Shown piece by piece: positions 1 through 9,002 of a stretch of DNA of 30,721 bases; position 1 is the first letter of the stretch; each line of letters starts with the position of its first letter. Position numbers and translations under genes: made by a program. The notes under the pieces were generated by a model that worked only from the letters and a program-made list of their open reading frames with translations, had not been told where the DNA came from and ran no database searches. Source of the DNA: Eshraghiella sp964441705 (GTDB lineage Bacteria > Bacillota > Clostridia > Lachnospirales > Lachnospiraceae); assembly GCA_964441705.1 (NCBI GenBank), contig CAYTWF010000038.1, forward strand, positions 1-30,721, in the 5' to 3' direction.

Positions 1-56
1 CCTTCTGTACGAAAAACAAATCAAAATACTTCTTGACTATTTACCAAATTGCTTCT

Positions 57-275
57 TTAATTATATAGTTTCTTAGTAACTACATTATTTGGAAATCTAA
101 CACGTGACAAATGAGTTTCTTCTCCACACTTATTACAATGAAACTGTGCACATCCAACATTGTTTTCCGCATACAAGTCCACTTTTACATCTTTGGATTT
201 ACAATATGGACACTCTATTTCTTTGCTTTCGTAAATCTTTGGCAACAATTTCGCCCATTCAATTGGTGCTTTCAT
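57..275 (-). CDS. Small zinc-ribbon protein, function unknown
   Basis: A 72-residue soluble protein with two CxxC knuckles, CPYC at residues 22-25 and CNKC at 47-50. This is the pattern of a four-cysteine zinc ribbon. A further Cys42 lies just before the second knuckle. There is no signal peptide or membrane segment. The ATG at 275 follows an AAGGAG site, but the spacing is about 14 bases, longer than for its neighbours. It lies 85 bases downstream of the EF-hand gene on the same strand, so the two could share a transcript. I do not recognise a specific family. Zinc ribbons of this size occur in nucleic-acid-binding and protein-interaction modules, so the sequence supports metal binding but no particular job. 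No terminator is visible in the 56 bases left in the window. Confidence 0.6.
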   Translation of the reverse strand: MKAPIEWAKLLPKIYESKEIECPYCKSKDVKVDLYAENNVGCAQFHCNKCGEETHLSRVRFPNNVVTKKLYN

Positions 276-360
276 TATAACTTATTCCACTCCTTTTTTA
301 CTAAAACTAAATCTCAATGAATTCTAATGATTCTAATTCACTTTTAATTAATTCTCCAGT

Positions 361-582
361 CTAAAGATCATAATCATCAGGATCAAGTCCGGCATCTTCT
401 AAGGCTTCTCTTCGTTCATCCTCATCCATATCTTCCAAATCATCAATATCTATGTCATCCAAATCTTCTTTTTCCTCTTCTGCATCCATTATGGATGCAA
501 ATGCAGCAAATCCCATTGCTTCTTCATTTGAGTCTAGTTCTCCATCGCCGTTTAAATCAAAAAATTTGTTGAATAATCCCAT
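361..582 (-). CDS. Small acidic single-EF-hand protein
   Basis: A 73-residue protein whose N-terminus holds one canonical 12-residue EF-hand loop at residues 9-20. Asp9, Asn11, Asp13, Gly14, Asp17 and Glu20 sit in the calcium-ligand positions. The remainder, about residues 33-73, is extremely acidic, mostly Asp and Glu, and ends in a GLDPDDYD tail. There is no signal peptide, so it is predicted to be cytoplasmic. The start is well supported: AGGAGG lies 8 bases before the ATG at 582. Calcium binding is inferred from the loop. A lone EF-hand normally pairs with another, so the protein may dimerise. Its role is unknown. A -10/-35 pair lies about 50 bases upstream (630-657). In the same frame after the TAG stop, a further 18 sense codons rich in Glu run to the next stop; I treat them as untranslated. 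Confidence 0.75.
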   Translation of the reverse strand: MGLFNKFFDLNGDGELDSNEEAMGFAAFASIMDAEEEKEDLDDIDIDDLEDMDEDERREALEDAGLDPDDYDL

Positions 583-629
583 AGTATTTTCCTCCTGATT
601 TTCATCTAATATTTATAACTACTTGATAA

Positions 630-657
630 ATATTAAATTATCACATCAGCTGTCCAA
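630..657 (-). promoter_or_regulatory. Candidate promoter of the EF-hand gene
   Basis: Read on the minus strand, TTGGAC (652-657) and TAATAT (630-635) are separated by 16 bases, about 50 bases upstream of the EF-hand start codon. The -10 is good and the -35 is only half-matched. It lies downstream of the tRNA terminator, so these genes would need a promoter here. Confidence 0.4.
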
Positions 658-690
658 TATAAAGGACACTTGTATTATTCAGAAAAACGC

Positions 691-719
691 AAAAAAAATC
701 CCTGAATACAATATTCAGG
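691..719 (-). terminator. Intrinsic terminator of the tRNA-Glu transcript
   Basis: On the minus strand an 8-bp perfect stem (CCTGAATA / TATTCAGG, 701-719, 3-base loop) is followed after two bases by an uninterrupted run of eight T (691-698). It lies 44 bases beyond the 3' end of the tRNA gene, in the correct orientation. Confidence 0.85.
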
Positions 720-762
720 AACTTCTTCGGGTTGGGCTGTTCGTATTTCTACAATCAGTTAG

Positions 763-834
763 TAGCTTGTAGGGGAATCGAACCCCTGATTCCGCCGTGA
801 GAGGGCGGCGTCTTAGCCTCTTGACCAACAAGCC
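763..834 (-). tRNA. tRNA-Glu (anticodon CTC)
   Basis: The 72-base cloverleaf reads on the minus strand from GGCTTGT to ACAAGCT plus discriminator A, with the acceptor stem fully paired (one G-U). The anticodon arm is CCGCC-CTCTCAC-GGCGG, giving anticodon CTC at 34-36, which decodes GAG as glutamate. The T-arm has the expected GTTCGAT loop. CCA is not encoded, so it must be added after transcription. It is a single-gene unit with its own promoter just upstream and a terminator just downstream. Confidence 0.95.
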
Positions 835-853
835 TTATGTCTCGTGCTTGTTT

Positions 854-882
854 ATATTACTATAGGTTCTCAGAAATTGCAA
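854..882 (-). promoter_or_regulatory. Promoter of tRNA-Glu
   Basis: On the minus strand, TTGCAA (877-882) and TAATAT (854-859) have exactly 17 bases between them and lie about 20 bases before the mature tRNA 5' end. The region upstream of the -35 is rich in A and T runs, resembling an UP element. The rest of the 835-996 spacer shows no gene. Confidence 0.75.
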
Positions 883-996
883 GTACTTTTTTAAAAAAAT
901 TTATTTTTTTGACAAATTCACACAATTTAGTCCAAAAGTACCTGCATTTCAAAGCTATGGATATTCTTTTATAATCAAGAATTGTATATATACCAT

Positions 997-1695
997 TCAA
1001 GCCTTTCTCTTCATTTCATTAAGTCTTATCTTGGTATCTTTATCAATTCTATAGGATTCCTTCATTTTCTGAATGGACTTATTATAGGTCCAGTCATCCA
1101 CTCTCCAGCTCTCCATAAAATGCTGAGTCTTCTCAGGGAATTTGGCATATGCTGTTGCAACACCCCAGGCAGCTCCCATTCTGGCATAGTAGCCCTCATG
1201 CTCAAAGTGTGAATATACGTTAAGAACCATGTCAATATACTCGTCTGTCAGGTAATAATCCATCAGCATAATGCTGGCAAAACGATTTTCAAATTCAATC
1301 TCTGAATTAATATAGGGCTGAAGAAATTCAAGCACCCTTTCACGGTTTTTAAGTGTTATTTTAAGTGTAGAGCACAGTCCGTCATTAATGGACCAGTTAT
1401 TGTTATATGGCATAAAGTCACGTACCTGCTCAAGAACATATTCAATATCCGTCTTAATATAGCCGATGACAAAAGAGCGGAGCACAATCTCCTCAAAGGT
1501 GTCATACCGGGCATTGAGAAAAAACTGTGCATAATCAGCTTTTGCAATTTCTTTTGCATAAGCCCTAAGCTTAGGTATTCGTACACCAAGAATATTATCT
1601 GCGCCGGGAATAAGCCCGGCGCTGAATTTACCATAATCGGGCTCCTTAAGTGACTCCAGATATTCTCTTATTCCCTTTGCAGATAAATCCATCAT
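997..1695 (-). CDS. AlkD-like DNA alkylation repair protein
   Basis: A 232-residue all-helical protein matching the DNA alkylation repair (AlkD) family, made of HEAT-like repeats. Family members are glycosylases that excise positively charged alkylated purines such as 3- and 7-alkylpurines. In the sequence, Trp101 and Asp105 (context NNNWSIND) correspond to the Trp/Asp pair that lines the lesion site in characterised AlkD. The C-terminal part is rich in aromatic and basic residues (RMGAAWG, WRVDDWTYNKSI). The start overlaps the stop of the upstream peptidase gene by four bases (ATGATGA), so the two are translationally coupled; the second Met is an equally possible start. It is the last gene of the long operon. 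No terminator is obvious in 835-996, so read-through into the tRNA gene is possible. Substrate specificity is inferred from the family only. Confidence 0.85.
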   Translation of the reverse strand: MMDLSAKGIREYLESLKEPDYGKFSAGLIPGADNILGVRIPKLRAYAKEIAKADYAQFFLNARYDTFEEIVLRSFVIGYIKTDIEYVLEQVRDFMPYNNNWSINDGLCSTLKITLKNRERVLEFLQPYINSEIEFENRFASIMLMDYYLTDEYIDMVLNVYSHFEHEGYYARMGAAWGVATAYAKFPEKTQHFMESWRVDDWTYNKSIQKMKESYRIDKDTKIRLNEMKRKA

Positions 1696-3392
1696 TCTTT
1701 AATTGCCTCCAGTAAAATATCCTTTGCATAGGATATGGCATTTTTCACACTGCCCTTTTCAAATGGCACACTCAAATGTGCTGCCCTTAAAAGCTCGAGA
1801 TATCCAAGACTGCCTCCTGCATTACATAGAGTGAGATAATCCTTCCATGCCTCTTCTCTGTTGCTTTCATAGCGTTTCTTAAACTCCATGGCGCCCATGG
1901 TTGTAAGAGTGTAGTTAATATAATAGAAAGGATACAGGAAAATATGAAGCTTGTGGTACCAGTAACCACCTCTCTCCATAAATTCATCATTACTGTATTT
2001 TCTCCATGGCATATATTTTTCTTCAAGCTTATGCCACTCCATTGTTCTCTCCTTAGGTGTTAAATCAGGATTAGCATATACAATGTGCTGGAACTCATCA
2101 ACTGCAACTCCAAATGGTACAAAGGTAATGGCCTCCTGAAGATGGGCAAATCTGTACTTGTCAGCGTCTGCGCCAAAGAATTTCTCAGCGTATGGGTATG
2201 CAAATTGCTCCATAGCCATTGAGTGAATCTCTGCAATATCAGTTGGCTCACTGTGATATGCTGATATAGGCTGATGTCTCATTGCCTGATAGCCCGCAAA
2301 GGCATGACCAAGCTCATGACTTAATACACCCATATCATCGATTGTCTGATTGAAGCAGGAAAAAACAAATGGTGCGTTGTAGGTTGTAAGCTCTGTCATA
2401 TAGCCTGTTGAAGCCTTTCCCGGCTTGTTTTTAAGGTCCATAAGCTTATGCTCTATCATGAAGTCTATGAACTCTCCTGTTTCAGGGCTTATATCATGAT
2501 ACATTTCTCTAGCCTGTTCTATCATAAAATCATCATCACCGGCAGGCACTGCATTGCCGTCTGTGAATTTATATCTTTCATCATATGCATAGATTGAATC
2601 TACGCCAATTCTCTTAGCCTGAGCCTCGTATAATTTTTCACAAAGTGGTACAAGCTCCTCTTTTACCTGATCACGAAAAGCTGCAACCTCCTCCTGTCCG
2701 TAGTCAAGTCTGCCCTGCAGCTTATAGCCAAGAGGAATGTAATTCTCATAGCCAAGAGCCTTACCCATGCTGTTACGAAGCTGCACAAGCTCATCAAAGA
2801 TTTTTTCAAGCTCTTCCTCATTATTATGATAAAAATCAGAATATGCTTTAAATGCTGCCTTTCTTACCTCTCTGTCATTATCCTCAAAAAATTTCTGTAT
2901 CCCATAGAGGTTGTATTCCTCTCCCTTAAAAGGAATTGCTGCTGTTGCCATAAGCTTCTGATATTTGCTGCACAGCACACTTTCCTTCTGCATGTATGGA
3001 ACAAGCGTCGGATTAAAGCTGTCAATTGCAAGCTGCATATTGTCAAGAAGTGCATGTCCATACTCCGCCTTTATATCGCCGGCGAACCTGCTGTCTAATA
3101 ATGCCTGCATATATTCAATCTGCGCATCCATTATTGTAGGCATTGTAGTCTCGTTGTACTCATTTTCTTTTTCATAGAATTCGTCTGTTGTATCAAGAGT
3201 ATTGCGGATTTCAGCCACAACTCTCATGGTGCTTAGAATATCCTCCTGGGTCTCGGCGGCTTTCATGGCCTCCTTAACCTCCTCATATGATGTGGCTGTT
3301 TTTACGGTCTCTGCGCACTTAAGCCACACACTTTTCATAAGCTCATAATCAGGTCTTTTGTATTCAATTGTATCAAAAGTAAAATTGCTCAT
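1692..3392 (-). CDS. pepF: M3 family oligoendopeptidase (PepF-like)
   Basis: A 566-residue cytoplasmic zinc metallopeptidase of family M3, which trims short peptides. The HELGH motif at residues 359-363 supplies two His ligands and the catalytic Glu. The third ligand is most likely Glu388 in the downstream EIHSMAMEQ stretch, which matches the PepF/oligoendopeptidase F arrangement. An N-terminal helical lid domain covers roughly residues 1-190. There is no signal peptide. Length is close to the 560-600 residues usual for the group. GTGAGG lies ahead of the ATG at 3392, which follows the polC stop by 21 bases. The gene is therefore almost certainly cotranscribed with polC and coupled to alkD downstream. 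No functional link between peptide turnover and replication is implied; this looks like operon extension. Confidence 0.92.
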   Translation of the reverse strand: MSNFTFDTIEYKRPDYELMKSVWLKCAETVKTATSYEEVKEAMKAAETQEDILSTMRVVAEIRNTLDTTDEFYEKENEYNETTMPTIMDAQIEYMQALLDSRFAGDIKAEYGHALLDNMQLAIDSFNPTLVPYMQKESVLCSKYQKLMATAAIPFKGEEYNLYGIQKFFEDNDREVRKAAFKAYSDFYHNNEEELEKIFDELVQLRNSMGKALGYENYIPLGYKLQGRLDYGQEEVAAFRDQVKEELVPLCEKLYEAQAKRIGVDSIYAYDERYKFTDGNAVPAGDDDFMIEQAREMYHDISPETGEFIDFMIEHKLMDLKNKPGKASTGYMTELTTYNAPFVFSCFNQTIDDMGVLSHELGHAFAGYQAMRHQPISAYHSEPTDIAEIHSMAMEQFAYPYAEKFFGADADKYRFAHLQEAITFVPFGVAVDEFQHIVYANPDLTPKERTMEWHKLEEKYMPWRKYSNDEFMERGGYWYHKLHIFLYPFYYINYTLTTMGAMEFKKRYESNREEAWKDYLTLCNAGGSLGYLELLRAAHLSVPFEKGSVKNAISYAKDILLEAIKE

Positions 3393-3413
3393 TGCTATAC
3401 CTCACTTGTTTTT

Positions 3414-6400
3414 TTACAGCATATCAAAAAATGACAGCTGGTTGCTCTCCGGAAGACCTTTAAGAATGCCTAAGTCTCCCATTAATGCTGCACTTGTTTT
3501 TGGAACCTTTGCCCTGTTAATAAAGTCCTCCTTAGACAGGAAAGGTCCGTTTTTGGCAGCCTCATAGATTCCATCGGCAGCAGCTTCACCAAGTCCGTCT
3601 ATTGACTTAAATGGTGGCAGCAGCTTGCCGTCTATTATCTGAAAATTACGGGAATGGGACCTGTACAGGTCAATAGGTATGAACTCAAAACCTCTTGCAT
3701 ACATTTCCTGAACAATTCTCATATCCTTAAGCTGTCCCTGCTCCTTATTGGAAAGTGAATCTCCTCTTTTTCTGTAATCGGCAATGTAATAATCCAGTTT
3801 TTCCTTGCCAAAGCACATCAGCTCATAGGAAAAATCATCGGCTCGAATACTGTAATAGGATGCATAATATTCCAACGACTTAAATACCTTACAATAGGCA
3901 ATACGCCATGCCATCATAACGTATGCTGCCGCATGTGCCTTAGGGAACATATATTTAATTTTTTCACAGGACCATATGTACCAGTCCGGTACATTGTGGT
4001 CAATCATAAGCTGCTTGTATTCAGGCCACTTAGGCTCGCCACCCTTGGCAACCTTACCCTTACGTACAGATTCCATTATCTTAAAAGATATGCCAGCGTC
4101 AATTCCCATACCTATAAGATAGGTCATAATATCATCTCGGGTACATATACATGTGGAAATTGTTGCAGTTCCATTCTCAATCAATGTCTGAGCGTTGCCA
4201 AGCCATACATCTGTACCATGGGACAGTCCTGCAATTCTTACAAGGTCTGAAAAATGCTGAGGCTTGGTATCCACAAGCATCTGCATGGCAAAATCTGTTC
4301 CAAACTCCGGTATGCCAAGACATCCCAGCTTCGTTCCGCCAATATCCTCCGGCTGTATTTTAAGTGCACTCAAATCCTTAAAAAGTGACATAACCTCAGG
4401 GCTGTCCAGTGGAATATCCTTCGGGTCCATTCCTGTTAAATCCTGAAGCATACGAATCATTGTAGGGTCATCATGTCCAAGAATATCCAGCTTTAAAAGA
4501 TTATGGTCAATGCTGTGGTAATCAAAATGAGTTGTAATAAAAATACTGGACATATCATTGGCAGGATGCTGTATCGGAGTAAAGGAATGAATCTCCTCGC
4601 CATATGGAAGAACAATAATTCCACCTGGATGCTGTCCTGTTGTTCTTTTAACGCCTACGCCTCCGGCTACAAGTCTGTTAATCTCACAGTCTCTCTTGCG
4701 CTCCCCTTTTTCCTCGTAATATTTTTTTACATAGCCATACACCGTCTTATCCGCCAGTGTACCAACCGTTCCGGCCTTATAGGTCTGGCCCTCACCGAAA
4801 ATAACCTCAACATAAGCATGGGCCTTGGACTGATATTCACCGGAGAAATTAAGGTCGATATCAGGCTCCTTGTCACCATTAAAGCCCAGGAAAGTCTCAA
4901 ATGGTATGTCAAAGCCCTCCTTCATCAGCTTAGTATGACAGTTAGGACATAATTTATCCGGCATATCACAGCCGGCGCCTCCTGAATAGGCCTTAACCTC
5001 ATCTGAATCAAAATCGCAGTAATAGCATTTTGGACACAGGTAATGAGGGCTTAATGGATTAACCTCTGTTACACCGGACATGGTGGCAACAAAGGAGGAA
5101 CCAACGGAGCCTCTTGAGCCTACCAGATATCCATCCTCGTTGGATTTCCATACCAGCTTCTGAGCAATTATATACATAACAGAATATCCATTGGAAATAA
5201 TGGAATTCAGTTCTCTTTCAAGCCTTGCAGTAACAATCTCCGGAAGCTTTGGTCCATACAGCTTATGTGCACTGTTGTAGCAGATTTCCCTTAATGTCTC
5301 ATCAGAATGGGGAATAACCGGCGGGCATTTATCAGGTCTTACCGGCTCAATCCGTTCAATCATATCATTAATCAGTCTGGTGTTGGTAACCACCACCTCG
5401 TAGGCCTTTTCCTCACCAAGATACTGAAATTCTGCCAGCATCTCCTCTGTTGTTCTCAAGAAAAGCGGTGCCTGCTCATCCGCATCATCAAAGCCCTGAC
5501 CCTTCATAATAATACGTCTGTATATCTCATCCTCAGGATTCAGAAAATGGACGTCGCAGGTTGCAACCACTGGCTTGTTAAATTCTTCACCAAGTGCTAC
5601 TATCTGGCGGTTCAATTCCTTTAAATCCTCCTCAGAATGAACCTGACTAATCTTCTGGTCTGCAATCATAAAATGGTTATTTCCCAAAGGCTGTATTTCA
5701 AGGTAATCATAGAAATTCACAAGCCTTGCAATCTCTTCACTTGAGGCACGGTTAAGAAGGGATTGAAAAAGCTCACCCGCCTCGCAGGCAGACCCAAGAA
5801 TCAGCCCTTCTCTATGCTTAAGTATCTCACTTTTGGGAATTCGCGGACGCCTGTTATAATATGTAAGGTTGGACATGGATATAAGCCTGTACATATTGAT
5901 ACGTCCCTCCTCCGTAGCAGCAAGAATTATGGCATGGTAGGTCTTGGCCTTACGGATTGCATTAACGTTAAATTCCTCTATATTATTAATTTCATCAAGA
6001 TTATTTATGTCTCTTGCAAGCAGCTTGTCTATCAGTGCCTGAAAAATATCGGCGCAGGCCTGAGCATCATCTACTGCCCTGTGGTGATTAAAGGGCGGTA
6101 CGCCAAGTGCCTTTGCAACATGGTCCAGCGTAAATTTACCAAGCTGCGGCAGCAGCGCTCTTGAAAGCCCCACCGTATCAGCTACTGTACAGCTAAATTC
6201 CCTTCCAAGAACGGTTTTGCTTTTCTCCTTAATAAAGCTTACATCAAAGCCTGCATTATGTGCTACCATTACTGCATCCTTGCAAAATTCAAGAAATTCA
6301 GGCAAAACCTCCTCAATTACCCTTGCATCCACAACCATCTGGTCATTGATTCCAGTCAGCTGCTCAATATTAAAAGGAATTGGCATCTGAGGATTAACAA

Positions 6401-7913
6401 AGGTGGAATAACGGTCAACAATCTTTCTGTTAACCATTTTCACTGCACCAATTTCAATAATATTATCATTAACCGGTGACAGTCCTGTGGTCTCCAGGTC
6501 AAAGATTACATATGTATCATTAAAGTCCTGTCCTGCCGGTTCCTCAATTATTCTTTTAAGGTCATCAACCAGATACGCCTCTACACCATATATTATCTTA
6601 AATTCCTTATTATCAAGTCTGGTATGAAAAGCATCTGTAAAGCCCTGTACAACGCCGTGGTCCGTAATTGCCAGTGCAGGCATTCCCCAGCCTGCAGCCT
6701 GTGATACAATTGCCGTAGCATCTGATACTCCATCCAGCTCGCTCATCTTGGTATGGCAGTGAAGCTCAACTCTTTTTTCCATTGCCATGTCCGTTCTCTT
6801 TACTCTGAAATCAGGTATTTTCATAATACCTGCCACGGAACCAATGGTAAGCTCACCTGAGAATTTATCTATAGTAGTTACACCACGAACCTTGATAAAG
6901 GTGCCTTTTTTAAGGCCGCCCTCAACCTCAGCCAGCTGCTCTGCCGTAAGAAACAGCTTAATGGTTATGGAATCCGTAAAGTCCGTTACATCAAATATCA
7001 GAATGATTTTACCATTTCTGAGCTCACGCTTATCCACCATAATAATCTGTCCGCGGAATACGATTTCACCCATTTCATGGACTACTGTATCAAGTGTTAT
7101 ATCCTCTCCCTCAACATCACGTCCATATATAACATTAGGATTATCTGACCTTTTAGCTGGTCTGTAGTAGCCTCCGCCACCGGCTCCTGCATTGTTTTTA
7201 TAATCATTATTGTAGGTTTTTTTCTGTGGAGCAGGATTAGGATTGACGCTTTCTTTTTTCTCTGTCTTTTTCTCTTCCTTCTTTTCCTCAATCTCCTCGA
7301 CGCTCTTATTCTGGTCCTTGGCATTGGCAGCACTTATTCTTGCGGATATTTCACTGACCATCTGTTCCAGCTTGTACTCCGCCTCTTTTATGTGCCTGTT
7401 TTCCTTTGGCTCCACGTAATCAAGCTTAATATCCACATCAAAGCCAAAACGCTCTGCCATCATGCTTTTGAGCATATCTACAATCTCCGGAGCCTTAGCC
7501 CTGGCAATATAATTATCCTCAACGGTCATGTTAATATTATTCTGGTCAACTATCTCAAGCTGGGCATTCTTGTATATCTGGTATTTAATCATATTCTGTT
7601 TGCCGAGCTCATATAGAATGCTTGGAGAATATTCATCAAGAATAGTCTGGGGTGTATGAAGTGTTGACAGCTCAAATCTCTCAAGAATGTATACCTTCAT
7701 GCCAAAAAAAGGCTTAATCTGACGGACTATCTCGTTCTCTACAGATACGATTACATCACGTCCAATGAGCCTTGTAAATTTCATATATATCTTAAGGACA
7801 GTTTTCGCTGAATTCATCGCTATATGTGTAACGATTCCATCAGCGAAAATACCCTGAATCTCTTTATTAAGTTTTAACGTTGGAAAGGTTTCAAAAAACT
7901 TTTTTTCCTCCAT
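3414..7913 (-). CDS. polC: DNA polymerase III PolC-type (replicative, Gram-positive)
   Basis: A 1499-residue alpha subunit of the low-GC Gram-positive replicase, with built-in proofreading. Order of parts: N-terminal domain, then a Lys/Glu-rich and Gly-rich linker (about 190-250); an OB fold (about 280-370); a PHP domain opening with VELHCHTKMSELDG (about 382); a DEDDh 3'-5' exonuclease with FDLETTG (about 470); polymerase palm with catalytic acidic motif DIDLNFSG (about 1018), preceded by a four-cysteine zinc site (about 957-990, CPKC and CPNC). The extreme C-terminus holds QLSFF, a beta-clamp-binding motif. The exonuclease lying within the PHP domain marks it as PolC rather than DnaE. Length is slightly above the usual 1430-1460. 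ATG at 7913 is preceded by TAGGATAAGG. It sits 24 bases after ispG and 21 before pepF. Confidence 0.98.
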   Translation of the reverse strand: MEEKKFFETFPTLKLNKEIQGIFADGIVTHIAMNSAKTVLKIYMKFTRLIGRDVIVSVENEIVRQIKPFFGMKVYILERFELSTLHTPQTILDEYSPSILYELGKQNMIKYQIYKNAQLEIVDQNNINMTVEDNYIARAKAPEIVDMLKSMMAERFGFDVDIKLDYVEPKENRHIKEAEYKLEQMVSEISARISAANAKDQNKSVEEIEEKKEEKKTEKKESVNPNPAPQKKTYNNDYKNNAGAGGGGYYRPAKRSDNPNVIYGRDVEGEDITLDTVVHEMGEIVFRGQIIMVDKRELRNGKIILIFDVTDFTDSITIKLFLTAEQLAEVEGGLKKGTFIKVRGVTTIDKFSGELTIGSVAGIMKIPDFRVKRTDMAMEKRVELHCHTKMSELDGVSDATAIVSQAAGWGMPALAITDHGVVQGFTDAFHTRLDNKEFKIIYGVEAYLVDDLKRIIEEPAGQDFNDTYVIFDLETTGLSPVNDNIIEIGAVKMVNRKIVDRYSTFVNPQMPIPFNIEQLTGINDQMVVDARVIEEVLPEFLEFCKDAVMVAHNAGFDVSFIKEKSKTVLGREFSCTVADTVGLSRALLPQLGKFTLDHVAKALGVPPFNHHRAVDDAQACADIFQALIDKLLARDINNLDEINNIEEFNVNAIRKAKTYHAIILAATEEGRINMYRLISMSNLTYYNRRPRIPKSEILKHREGLILGSACEAGELFQSLLNRASSEEIARLVNFYDYLEIQPLGNNHFMIADQKISQVHSEEDLKELNRQIVALGEEFNKPVVATCDVHFLNPEDEIYRRIIMKGQGFDDADEQAPLFLRTTEEMLAEFQYLGEEKAYEVVVTNTRLINDMIERIEPVRPDKCPPVIPHSDETLREICYNSAHKLYGPKLPEIVTARLERELNSIISNGYSVMYIIAQKLVWKSNEDGYLVGSRGSVGSSFVATMSGVTEVNPLSPHYLCPKCYYCDFDSDEVKAYSGGAGCDMPDKLCPNCHTKLMKEGFDIPFETFLGFNGDKEPDIDLNFSGEYQSKAHAYVEVIFGEGQTYKAGTVGTLADKTVYGYVKKYYEEKGERKRDCEINRLVAGGVGVKRTTGQHPGGIIVLPYGEEIHSFTPIQHPANDMSSIFITTHFDYHSIDHNLLKLDILGHDDPTMIRMLQDLTGMDPKDIPLDSPEVMSLFKDLSALKIQPEDIGGTKLGCLGIPEFGTDFAMQMLVDTKPQHFSDLVRIAGLSHGTDVWLGNAQTLIENGTATISTCICTRDDIMTYLIGMGIDAGISFKIMESVRKGKVAKGGEPKWPEYKQLMIDHNVPDWYIWSCEKIKYMFPKAHAAAYVMMAWRIAYCKVFKSLEYYASYYSIRADDFSYELMCFGKEKLDYYIADYRKRGDSLSNKEQGQLKDMRIVQEMYARGFEFIPIDLYRSHSRNFQIIDGKLLPPFKSIDGLGEAAADGIYEAAKNGPFLSKEDFINRAKVPKTSAALMGDLGILKGLPESNQLSFFDML

Positions 7914-7937
7914 TAGCCTTATCCTACCTTCTGTTCA

Positions 7938-8990
7938 TCATTTCCAGTTATCAAGCTCCTCTTTCAGTGCGTTAAGAAGCTGATTCTCAGGAAGCTTGGC
8001 AATAATCTCACCCTTCTTAATCAGAAGGCCCTCTCCATTGCCTCCGGCAATTCCAATATCTGCCTCTCTGGCTTCACCTGGGCCATTAACTATACAGCCC
8101 ATAACAGCAACCTTGATATCCAGGTCATAATCCTTTACCATTTCCTCTACCTTGCCTGCAAGTGATATGATATCTATCATTGTTCTTCCACAGGTAGGAC
8201 AGGATACAACTTCAATTCCACCTTTTCGAAGTCCCAGGGTTTTCAAAATAAGCTTTCCGCTTTTAACCTCTTCCACAGGGTCACCTGTCAAAGATACTCT
8301 TATTGTGTCACCAATTCCCTCATGTAAAATAATACCAAGTCCAACAGCAGACTTTATATTACCTGAATACACGGTTCCTGACTCGGTAATTCCCACATGT
8401 AATGGGTATGGACATTCCTTTGCCATAAGCTCATGAGCATCAACACACATAAGTACGTCTGAGGATTTAATGCTTACTACAATATTATCATAATTCATAC
8501 TCTCAATAATGTGAACCTTATCCATTGCACTTTCAACAATACCCTGAGCCGTCACTCCATGGTATTTCTCAACCAGCTCTTTTTCAAGAGAACCACTGTT
8601 AACACCTACGCGGATAGGTATGCTGCGTTCTCTTGCGCAGTCAACAACTGCACGAATTTTATCCTCACCGCCAATGTTGCCCGGATTAATTCTAATCTTA
8701 TCAGCTCCACATTCCATTGCCATTACAGCCATTTTGTAGTCAAAATGAATATCTGCTACAAGTGGAATGTGAATCTGCTTCTTAATCTCTGTGAGTGCAT
8801 GAGCTGCCTTCTGCGTAGGAACTGTGCACCTGATTATATCGCAGCCTGCCTGCTCCAGCTTAAGTATCTGTGCAACAGTTGCCTCAATATCCTCTGTGTG
8901 TGTATTAGTCATGGACTGAATAAGAACAGGATTACCTCCTCCAATTACTCTGTCTCCAATCTGAATTACTTTTGTATTATCTCTATACAT
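7938..8990 (-). CDS. ispG: 4-hydroxy-3-methylbut-2-en-1-yl diphosphate synthase (flavodoxin/ferredoxin)
   Basis: A 350-residue enzyme of the MEP isoprenoid pathway, converting methylerythritol cyclodiphosphate to HMBPP. An N-terminal TIM barrel (QSMTNTHTED, RCTVPTQ, ADIHFDY, RINPGNIG) is followed by a C-terminal [4Fe-4S] domain. Cys264 and Cys267 (SCPTCGRT), Cys299 (MGCIVNGPGE) and Glu306 are the expected cluster ligands. Length fits the short two-domain bacterial form. It lies 12 bases after rseP and 24 before polC, in the slot often occupied by proS in Bacillus. With dxr two genes upstream it supplies precursors for undecaprenyl diphosphate made by uppS in the same operon. The ATG at 8990 follows AGAGG. 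Confidence 0.97.
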   Translation of the reverse strand: MYRDNTKVIQIGDRVIGGGNPVLIQSMTNTHTEDIEATVAQILKLEQAGCDIIRCTVPTQKAAHALTEIKKQIHIPLVADIHFDYKMAVMAMECGADKIRINPGNIGGEDKIRAVVDCARERSIPIRVGVNSGSLEKELVEKYHGVTAQGIVESAMDKVHIIESMNYDNIVVSIKSSDVLMCVDAHELMAKECPYPLHVGITESGTVYSGNIKSAVGLGIILHEGIGDTIRVSLTGDPVEEVKSGKLILKTLGLRKGGIEVVSCPTCGRTMIDIISLAGKVEEMVKDYDLDIKVAVMGCIVNGPGEAREADIGIAGGNGEGLLIKKGEIIAKLPENQLLNALKEELDNWK

Positions 8991-9002
8991 ATTATACCTC
9001 TG

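Noticed and set aside
1..56. A TTGACT with downstream A/T-rich sequence resembling a plus-strand promoter
   Set aside because: No -10 hexamer occurs at proper spacing, and no plus-strand gene follows.
303..360. In-frame extension of the EF-hand protein beyond its TAG stop (18 sense codons, Glu-rich)
   Set aside because: The protein already ends in a plausible acidic tail, and nothing suggests stop read-through; compositional similarity alone is weak.
4727..4952. Long frames antisense to polC and other core genes
   Set aside because: They lie entirely within strongly supported genes, have no ribosome sites, and show no recognisable protein character.
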